Assembly (NCBI GenBank): GCA_024404065.1
Contig: JAKSQR010000093.1
Location: 1 to 6,201, forward strand
Length of the DNA: 6,201 bases
From: Clostridia bacterium
GTDB lineage: Bacteria > Bacillota > Clostridia > Oscillospirales > Acutalibacteraceae
Direction: 5' to 3'
Shown piece by piece: positions 1 through 4,996 of the stretch; the stretch's first letter is position 1, and each line of letters opens with the position of its first letter. The notes below the pieces were generated by a model. The model worked only from the letters and a program-made list of their open reading frames with translations. It had not been told where the DNA came from and searched no databases. The translations under genes and the position numbers were made by a program.

Positions 1-16
1 AGGGATTCTCACCCAT
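1..16 (-). CDS. Possible 5' end of a divergent gene (very partial)
   Basis: On the minus strand an ATG lies at 16-14 and opens a reading frame that reads M-G-E-N-P before leaving the window. Only five codons are visible and the ribosome binding site is weak (a GGA about 12 nt upstream of the ATG). A start resembling MGENP followed by LGT is common in clostridial MATE-type transporters, but that is a guess from memory and cannot be tested here. Equally possible is a plus-strand gene ending at the TAA at 16-18 (frame 1, R-D-S-H-P-stop), or no gene at all. Confidence 0.15.
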
Positions 17-41
17 AATAAACCACATTCCAAAGTAGTAT

Positions 42-59
42 AACACAACATTTTGTGTT
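42..59. repeat. Perfect 7-bp inverted repeat, AACACAA-N4-TTGTGTT
   Basis: The arms at 42-48 and 53-59 are exact reverse complements around a four-base centre. The symmetry and 18-bp span suit an operator for a dimeric regulator better than an RNA terminator, because no T-run follows. Its CACAA/TTGTG halves recur elsewhere in this intergenic region. The binding protein is unknown. Confidence 0.45.
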
Positions 60-133
60 TGAAAAGACCAAAGCCACAAAAATTTCAACAAAATATACAA
101 AAAATGTGAAATCTTTCTTGGTGTTAAAATTGC

Positions 134-149
134 ACAAAAGCCTTTTTGT
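134..149. repeat. Short inverted repeat, ACAAAA-N4-TTTTGT
   Basis: Six-base arms at 134-139 and 144-149 flank a four-base centre, the same centre length as the dyad at 42-59. In AT-rich DNA such a short dyad could arise by chance, so it is only a possible second copy of the operator-like element. Confidence 0.25.
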
Positions 150-357
150 CAAATACTACAAATAGTGTTCTGAGCCTTGTTTTGACCCTTTTTGTGGTGA
201 AAAATGTACAAAATATAGTGTGATTTTTTGATAATTTGGTTAAGAGACGTATCGGGCAAAAATCAGGCAAAATGTTTCTTATTTGTGAATTTTTCAATAA
301 AAATGCTTGTTTTAGCCTGTAAAATTGAAAAAAATGTCAAAAAAATTCCCAGAACAC

Positions 358-386
358 TTGCAAAAATGCCTTTTATTGTGTAAAAT
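358..386 (+). promoter_or_regulatory. Probable sigma-A promoter for the PucR-like regulator
   Basis: TTGCAA at 358-363 and TAAAAT at 381-386 match the -35 and -10 hexamers (four and five of six positions) with an ideal 17-nt spacer. Transcription would start near 393, leaving a leader of about 74 nt before the ATG at 467. That leader would contain the overlapping dyads at 404-429. A TTGTG word lies at 376-380, just upstream of the -10, so a repressor of CACAA/TTGTG sites could act here. Not confirmed by any mapped start. Confidence 0.5.
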
Positions 387-403
387 ATACATACTAAAAT
401 GCC

Positions 404-429
404 CAACCGTGTCACAAAGGCGGTTGTGA
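404..429 (+). promoter_or_regulatory. Two overlapping, mutually exclusive dyads in the leader
   Basis: CAACCG (404-409) is the reverse complement of CGGTTG (421-426). TCACAA (412-417) is the reverse complement of TTGTGA (424-429). The second arms overlap by three bases, so an RNA could form one hairpin or the other but not both. As DNA, TCACAA-N6-TTGTGA is an 18-bp palindrome just downstream of the predicted start site, a normal place for an operator. It carries the same CACAA/TTGTG halves found further upstream. Confidence 0.4.
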
Positions 430-466
430 AGTTATGTCTAAATAATCCGAATGAGGGGTTTTACTT

Positions 467-1549
467 ATGTCTAACAGAATTTTTCAGGGGCTTGTACATC
501 AGATGAGAGATGCCGTAGGCAGAACTCTTGGTGTTATTGATGAAACCGGCACAATTATTGCGTGCAGTGAGCTGAATAAAATCAGCGAGGTTTTCTCCTC
601 TGCAATCGACGTATTCTCAGATAATGAGCTTCACATTATCAATGGCTACACCTTCTGTAATTTTGGCACTCATACACAGACTGACTATGCAGTTTTTGTA
701 GAGGGCACTGACGAAATTGCAGCAAGATTTGCGGCAGTATGCTGTGTATCCCTTGATAACCTTAATCAGTATTACGAGGAAAAGTATGACAGAGTCAACT
801 TTGTAAAGAACGTTATACTTGATAACATCCTTCCCGGCGATATCTACCTTAAGTCAAGAGAGCTTCGCTTCAATATGGATGTTTACAGAGCAGTACTTCT
901 TGTACGTGTAGTAGACCATAACGATGCAGCTGTATTTGACGCTGTATCAAATCTCTTCCCCGATAAGAGTAAGGATTTTATTATAAATATAAGCGAGTCA
1001 GATATTGCTATTGTTAAGGAAATCCGCAACAATACCGATACCAAGGACCTTGAAAAGCTTGCCCGCTCCGTTTCAGATTCACTCAGCACAGAGCTTTATA
1101 CCCACGTGCTTGTAGGTATAGGCACTATGGTAGAGGGCATCAGAGATTTAGCCCGCTCATTCAAGGAGGCACAGATTGCCCTTGAGGTTGGCAAGGTATT
1201 TGATACTGAAAAAACTATCGTATCCTATGATAACCTTGGTATAGCAAGGCTTATCTATCAGCTTCCCACCACACTTTGTGAAATGTTCCTTAAAGAGATA
1301 TTCAAGAAGGGCTCAATTGAGAGCCTTGATCAGGAAACTCTCTTTACAATTCAGCGTTTCTTTGAAAATAATCTTAATGTTTCTGAAACATCCAGAAAGC
1401 TGTTTGTACACAGAAACACACTTGTTTACAGGCTTGAAAAAATCAAAAAGATTACCGGCCTTGACCTTAGAGAATTTGATGACGCTATCGTATTCAAAGT
1501 AGCTCTTATGGTTAAGAAGTACCTTGATGCAAAGCCTGTTAAATACTAA
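467..1549 (+). CDS. PucR/CdaR-family helix-turn-helix transcriptional regulator
   Basis: This 360-residue cytoplasmic protein is a likely DNA-binding regulator. The C-terminal part (about 290-350) matches the PucR-type HTH: residues 303-334 contain LNVSETSRKLFVHRNTLVYRL followed by an ITGLDL turn, highly typical of the family. The middle (about 130-255) resembles the GGDEF-like domain of CdaR/PucR proteins. The first 100 residues look like a sensor (RTLGVIDETGTIIA near 19-32) resembling the sugar-diacid recognition domain, but are too diverged to name a ligand. The ATG at 467 follows GAGGGG (453-458) at 8 nt. An upstream ATG at 434 opens only a three-codon frame. The gene lies 74 nt before ftsE on the same strand, so it may control or be cotranscribed with the FtsEX operon; this is inferred from position only. 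Family assignment is firm, target and signal unknown. Confidence 0.85.
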   Translation: MSNRIFQGLVHQMRDAVGRTLGVIDETGTIIACSELNKISEVFSSAIDVFSDNELHIINGYTFCNFGTHTQTDYAVFVEGTDEIAARFAAVCCVSLDNLNQYYEEKYDRVNFVKNVILDNILPGDIYLKSRELRFNMDVYRAVLLVRVVDHNDAAVFDAVSNLFPDKSKDFIINISESDIAIVKEIRNNTDTKDLEKLARSVSDSLSTELYTHVLVGIGTMVEGIRDLARSFKEAQIALEVGKVFDTEKTIVSYDNLGIARLIYQLPTTLCEMFLKEIFKKGSIESLDQETLFTIQRFFENNLNVSETSRKLFVHRNTLVYRLEKIKKITGLDLREFDDAIVFKVALMVKKYLDAKPVKY

Positions 1550-1587
1550 TTTTTATTCGGATAATGGTTGGTCTGTCAAAATAAAAA

Positions 1588-1602
1588 TGTGCTTACAGCA
1601 CA
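1588..1602. promoter_or_regulatory. Perfect 6-bp dyad between the regulator and ftsE
   Basis: TGTGCT (1588-1593) and AGCACA (1597-1602) are exact reverse complements around TAC. No T-run follows, so it is not an intrinsic terminator, and it ends nine bases before the ftsE ribosome binding site. It could be an operator or a small leader hairpin. Its right half reads GCACAA with the next base, a word also present at 132-137 upstream of the regulator. I found no convincing -35/-10 pair in this 74-nt gap. Confidence 0.35.
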
Positions 1603-1623
1603 AGTCATACGAGGAATGATATT

Positions 1624-2688
1624 GTGATTGAATTTAAGAATGTCACTAAAAAATATGACAATAAAACAACAGCCCTCAATGATGTAAATATTACTATTGA
1701 TAAGGGTGAGTTTGTATTTGTTGTCGGCTCATCAGGTGCAGGTAAATCTACTTTCCTTAAATTGATGATGAGAGAAGAGGTGCCATCAAGCGGTACTATT
1801 ACCGTAGATGGTGTAAACCTTAATAAAATACGCAAAAGACATATACCAAAGTTTCGCAGAAAGCTTGGTATAGTTTTCCAGGATTTCAGGCTTATCCCCA
1901 CTATGACCGTATTTGATAATGTTGCATTCGCAATGCGTGTTATCGGTACTAAGGAGAAGAAGATTCGCCGCAGAGTGCCTTACCTTCTTTCTCTTATGGG
2001 TCTTAGCGAAAAGAGCAGAAATTACCCCAGAGAGCTTTCAGGCGGTGAGCAGCAGCGTATTGCTCTTGCAAGAGCCCTTGCAAACGATGCTGAAATTATT
2101 ATTGCCGACGAGCCCACAGGTAATGTTGACCCTCAGATGAGCTACGAAATCGTAGACCTTCTTATGCGCCTTAACGAAAGCGGCGTAACTGTTATTATGG
2201 TTACTCACGAGCACAGCCTTGTTAAGTGCTTTAATAAGAGAGTTATTATACTTGAAAAGGGTCAGGTTGTATCAGATGGTATGATGCTTGATCACGATGC
2301 TGCTACATCCCACATTAACCCTGCAAGCGAAATTTCATCTGATTACAGAGTTGCTCCCGATGAGGATTACTCCGTATATCAGCGTAATAGCCAGGCAAAC
2401 AGCTATGTAGGTGAGGCAGTTCCCACACAGGCAGATTATGTAGTGCCTTCACAGCCTACCGAGTATGGTAATGTGGATGTTCCCATTTCCAGAGCTCCTG
2501 TTCAGCCTGCAGATGAGCCCTCAGCAGAGGATATTTCCATTGAGGCAATCAATAGTATAGAAGAGGTTTCTGAGGTTACACCTGAGGTGACAGCTATTGA
2601 TGAGCTGCCATTACCAGAGCCTGTTTCACCTGAAGCTTTTGCAGAAATGCCTCAGGCAAATGTAAACGGAGGTGAGAATAATGACTAA
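1624..2688 (+). CDS. ftsE: FtsE, ATPase subunit of the FtsEX complex, with a long C-terminal tail
   Basis: FtsE is the cytoplasmic ABC ATPase that, with FtsX, transmits ATP-driven signals across the membrane to peptidoglycan hydrolases during division or elongation. All ABC motifs are present: Walker A GSSGAGKST (35-43), Q-loop FQDF (85-88), signature LSGGEQQR (138-145), Walker B ending ADEP (161-164), D-loop GNVDP (166-170) and H-loop His195. The N-terminus MIEFKNVTKKY is classic for FtsE. The start is GTG at 1624, behind GAGGA (1611-1615); no in-frame ATG competes. The protein is 354 residues, whereas FtsE is usually about 220-230. The extra residues, about 222-354, are rich in Glu, Asp, Pro, Ser and Val and look disordered. 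The reading frame is open throughout and ends inside the start of ftsX (8-nt overlap), so the tail is not a frameshift artefact. Confidence 0.95.
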   Translation: MIEFKNVTKKYDNKTTALNDVNITIDKGEFVFVVGSSGAGKSTFLKLMMREEVPSSGTITVDGVNLNKIRKRHIPKFRRKLGIVFQDFRLIPTMTVFDNVAFAMRVIGTKEKKIRRRVPYLLSLMGLSEKSRNYPRELSGGEQQRIALARALANDAEIIIADEPTGNVDPQMSYEIVDLLMRLNESGVTVIMVTHEHSLVKCFNKRVIILEKGQVVSDGMMLDHDAATSHINPASEISSDYRVAPDEDYSVYQRNSQANSYVGEAVPTQADYVVPSQPTEYGNVDVPISRAPVQPADEPSAEDISIEAINSIEEVSEVTPEVTAIDELPLPEPVSPEAFAEMPQANVNGGENND

Positions 2689-3595
2689 GCTCAGATATCT
2701 TACCAAGGAAGGTTTCCGTAACCTGAGAGTAAACAAGATGATGACAATGGCTTCCATCACTGTTCTTTTAAGCTGTCTTCTTCTTGTAGGTATAGCATAT
2801 ATGCTGTTTGTAAATATTGAAACATTTATCAGGGATATAGAATCCGAAAATGTTATTATGGTATTTGCAGATACAGATATTACCAGCTACGATTATGTAG
2901 CTATGGGTGCCAAAATCGGCGCTATGAATAATGTAGAAAAGTGTGAAACCATCGCAAAGGATGATGCTTATGCACAGGTTCTTTCAGAGATGGATGATTC
3001 ACTTAAAGCATACCTTGAATCCCTTGACGAAAATCCCCTTCCCGATGCTTACAAAGTAACAGTAGGGGATATGAGTAAATTCGGTGATGTAGTTAAGGAT
3101 ATCAAGCAGCTTGACCACGTACTCAGAGTGCGTGAAAACAGCGAGCTTGCACGCCAGATGGCTGCTATCAGAAATGCGGTGCTTTACATCAGCCTTGGCG
3201 TTATTGTCCTTTTACTTCTTGTTTCACTTTTCATTATTTCCAATACAATCAAGGTTACAATGTTCTCAAGAAGGCTTGAAATCAGCATTATGAAGAGCGT
3301 TGGTGCTACCAATTCCTTCATCAAGTGGCCTTTTGTTGTAGAAGGTATTATCATAGGCATTATCGCAGGCCTGCTTGCAACCGGCGCCGTATGGGGTCTT
3401 TACAAGCTTGCTATGGATGAGCTTATGCTTGTATTCACTGCTTTTGCGGATATTAAGGCAGTTGACTTTGTAAGTTACGCACCACAGCTTGCAATTGTAT
3501 TTGTATGCATTGGTGTATTCACAGGTGTATTTGGTTCACTTACATCTATCAGAAAATACTTAAAGGAAAGGAAGTTTGTTGAGCTTGAAGACTAA
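2681..3595 (+). CDS. ftsX: FtsX, membrane subunit of the FtsEX complex
   Basis: FtsX is a polytopic membrane protein of the MacB/FtsX permease type that does not transport but relays FtsE ATPase cycles to an extracellular hydrolase. The 304-residue protein has the standard layout: a short cytoplasmic N-terminus (YLTKEGFRNLRVNK), TM1 about 22-43, a large extracellular domain about 44-165 carrying the family motif NPLPDAYKV (118-126), then TM2 about 167-189, TM3 about 218-243 and TM4 about 269-288. The conserved cytoplasmic stretch after TM2 (FSRRLEISIMKSVGATNSFI) is present. I chose the ATG at 2681 because GGAGG (2668-2672) lies 8 nt upstream; a GTG at 2672 overlaps that site and is unlikely. 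The start overlaps the end of ftsE by 8 nt, so translation is probably coupled. The extracellular domain should contact the coiled coil of the next gene product. Confidence 0.95.
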   Translation: MTKLRYLTKEGFRNLRVNKMMTMASITVLLSCLLLVGIAYMLFVNIETFIRDIESENVIMVFADTDITSYDYVAMGAKIGAMNNVEKCETIAKDDAYAQVLSEMDDSLKAYLESLDENPLPDAYKVTVGDMSKFGDVVKDIKQLDHVLRVRENSELARQMAAIRNAVLYISLGVIVLLLLVSLFIISNTIKVTMFSRRLEISIMKSVGATNSFIKWPFVVEGIIIGIIAGLLATGAVWGLYKLAMDELMLVFTAFADIKAVDFVSYAPQLAIVFVCIGVFTGVFGSLTSIRKYLKERKFVELED

Positions 3596-4934
3596 GAGAA
3601 GTTTAATTTTCAGAATTCTTGCGGCTACACTTGCTTTTTGTTGTATTTTTTCTTCACTGATTCACACCGCCCCTGTTGCATCAGCTGACCAGGAGCTTGA
3701 GGACCTTCAGGCACAGTACGATAAGGTTCAGGCTGAGATTGATAAAAACAAGGCTGAGCTTTCAGAGGTTCAGGGTGAAATCAAGGACCAGAATAAAAAA
3801 TTAAATGCCCTCAACAGCGAAATTGACGGCATCAATGAGCAGATTTCAATCCTTAACAGCAGAATAGATACCCTTAATAAGGATATAAATGCTAAGGAAG
3901 CAAATATTGAGGATATAAATAATCAGATAGAGGATATAAATAACCAGATTGAAGAAACCAATCTTCAGATGGATGAGGTTCGTGCCACCATGCAGGATAC
4001 CAGAGAAATGCTTCTTGGCAGAATCCGTGAAAACTATATGGCAGGCGAAACCTCCACTCTTGAAATCCTCTTTTCAAGTGATGATATTTCCACTTTCTTT
4101 ACCCGTAAGGAGCTTATGCAGCAGGTATCAGAGAATGATGCCGCTCTCATAAAAGACCTTGAGGATAAGCTTGTTACTCTTGATGAGCTTAATGCTACAC
4201 TTGATAAGCAGAAAGAAGAGCTTCAGGGTAAAATTACTGAGCTTGAGGCAGAGAAGGTTGCGCTTGAGGCTCGTCAGGGTGACCTTGACAGCAGCAAAAA
4301 AACTGAGCAGCAGAAGCGCAGCGAAGTAACCGAAAAGCAGAATCAGGTTAAGGATATTATCAACGGTCTTGATAAGGAAAGTGCCGAGTACAAGGCAGCT
4401 ATCAAGAAGGGTCAGGCAGAGAAGGAACAGCTCTCCAAGCAGATTGATGCTTACATCGCAGAGCACGGCTCAAGTGTAGGTGATACACCTGATGCCGCTT
4501 ACGAAAATGACGGCAGAATGTCATGGCCTGTTAAGTTTGAAAGCTACATTTCCTGTGGTTATCCTTCATATTCAGATGGTACTCCCCACTGGGGTATTGA
4601 TATCTGCGCAAAGGGCGGCAACTCAAGAGGCCGTGCATTCTGTGCAGCTCAGGGTGGTAAGGTAATAATCGCAAAGAATGATGGTAACTGGAACTACGGT
4701 TTTGGTAACTATTGTGTAATAGACCATGGTGATGGTAAACAGACTCTCTATGCACACTCAGATAACCTTTATGTTTCTGAGGGTCAGGTAGTTAAGAAGG
4801 GTCAGCAGATTGGCGTTATCGGTATGACAGGTAACACAACCGGCCCCCACCTTCACTTTGAGGTAAGAGTTAAGAATGCTGACGGCAGCGTAAGCCGTGT
4901 ACAGCCCCTTAACTATGTTTCAAATCCATATTAA
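3576..4934 (+). CDS. Secreted coiled-coil M23 (LytM) peptidoglycan metallopeptidase, probable FtsEX partner
   Basis: A likely endopeptidase that cuts peptidoglycan cross-bridges or stems outside the cell under FtsEX control. Layout of the 452 residues: basic N-terminus and hydrophobic core (about 5-30) with a probable signal peptidase I site after VASA (34-37); a long coiled coil, about 38-298, with a hinge-like break near 150-180; a linker; and an M23 domain about 315-452. The zinc/catalytic set is complete: His338 and Asp342 in HWGID, His394 in YAH, and His425/His427 in HLH. E. coli EnvC has the same plan but a degenerate LytM domain that only activates amidases, so this one is probably an enzyme. 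There is no ATG near the N-terminus; TTG codons at 3576, 3579 and 3585 are all possible starts behind two AAAGGA sites (3562-3567, 3567-3572). The 3585 start would give the natural-looking MKTKRS. The gene overlaps ftsX by 11-20 nt. Confidence 0.92.
   Translation: MLSLKTKRSLIFRILAATLAFCCIFSSLIHTAPVASADQELEDLQAQYDKVQAEIDKNKAELSEVQGEIKDQNKKLNALNSEIDGINEQISILNSRIDTLNKDINAKEANIEDINNQIEDINNQIEETNLQMDEVRATMQDTREMLLGRIRENYMAGETSTLEILFSSDDISTFFTRKELMQQVSENDAALIKDLEDKLVTLDELNATLDKQKEELQGKITELEAEKVALEARQGDLDSSKKTEQQKRSEVTEKQNQVKDIINGLDKESAEYKAAIKKGQAEKEQLSKQIDAYIAEHGSSVGDTPDAAYENDGRMSWPVKFESYISCGYPSYSDGTPHWGIDICAKGGNSRGRAFCAAQGGKVIIAKNDGNWNYGFGNYCVIDHGDGKQTLYAHSDNLYVSEGQVVKKGQQIGVIGMTGNTTGPHLHFEVRVKNADGSVSRVQPLNYVSNPY
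3906..3968 (+). repeat. Three tandem 21-nt units encoding heptads of the coiled coil
   Basis: Units at 3906-3926, 3927-3947 and 3948-3968 encode IEDINNQ, IEDINNQ and IEETNLQ (residues 111-131 from the TTG at 3576). The first two units differ at only two of 21 bases, both silent; the third is more diverged. The period of seven codons equals one coiled-coil heptad, so duplication or slippage adds or removes whole heptads without breaking the frame. Confidence 0.7.
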
Positions 4935-4941
4935 AACCAAA

Positions 4942-4962
4942 GGGAGAGCTTCAGGCTCTCCC
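4942..4962 (+). promoter_or_regulatory. Strong hairpin between the M23 gene and the S41 gene
   Basis: GGGAGAGC (4942-4949) and GCTCTCCC (4955-4962) form a perfect 8-bp stem with a TTCAG loop, starting 7 nt after the M23 stop codon. The following bases (ACAGTAAATATT) are not a T-run, so a full intrinsic terminator is unlikely; partial attenuation or 3'-end protection of the upstream message is possible. The right arm can also pair with the GGGAGGG ribosome binding site of the next gene (4983-4989), which suggests an alternative structure. Confidence 0.6.
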
Positions 4963-4996
4963 ACAGTAAATATTAAACGAAAGGGAGGGTAAATCC

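Larger units (their letters stand above)
17..466. other. AT-rich intergenic region upstream of the PucR-like regulator
   Basis: This is about 450 nt without a credible coding sequence. It is much richer in A and T than the genes that follow, with many A- and T-tracts. The words CACAA or TTGTG occur nine times (starts 44, 53, 75, 133, 192, 283, 376, 413 and 424), far more than base composition suggests. There are short dyads at 42-59, 134-149 and 404-429, and a short direct repeat of GGCAAAA at 255-261 and 266-272, eleven bases apart. A secondary -35-like TTGACC at 182-187 has only a poor -10 (TACAAA at 207-212, 19-nt spacer). I see no intrinsic terminator and no recognisable RNA gene or riboswitch. 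The likely role is regulatory. Confidence 0.6.

Noticed and set aside
182..212. Second promoter with -35 TTGACC
   Set aside because: The best -10 (TACAAA) needs a 19-nt spacer and matches poorly; in such AT-rich DNA this is weak evidence.
255..272. GGCAAAA direct repeat as the start of an iteron array
   Set aside because: There are only two copies, with no third at the same spacing and no replication gene nearby.
412..429. Rex or CRP/FNR binding site
   Set aside because: Rex sites read TTGTGA-N6-TCACAA and CRP sites TGTGA-N6-TCACA; here the halves are in the opposite order (TCACAA-N6-TTGTGA), so neither consensus fits.
1605..1901. Minus-strand open frame of 98 codons over the start of ftsE
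   Set aside because: It is antisense to the Walker A region of a clear ftsE gene, with no recognisable family.
2672..2680. Upstream GTG start for ftsX, adding three residues
   Set aside because: The GTG overlaps the GGAGG ribosome binding site that serves the ATG at 2681 with ideal spacing.
3627..3650. Lipoprotein lipobox at the Cys-Cys in the M23 signal sequence
   Set aside because: The residues before the Cys are L-A-F, and Phe at -1 does not fit the lipobox; a standard signal peptidase I site (VASA) follows.
4128..4466. Minus-strand open frame of 112 codons opposite the M23 coiled coil
   Set aside because: The Leu-rich translation is the antisense of Glu/Lys/Gln-rich coiled-coil codons; it has no supporting context.
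4942..4974. Intrinsic terminator after the M23 gene
   Set aside because: The stem is strong but is followed by ACAGTAAATATT with no U-tract, so full termination on the plus strand is not supported.
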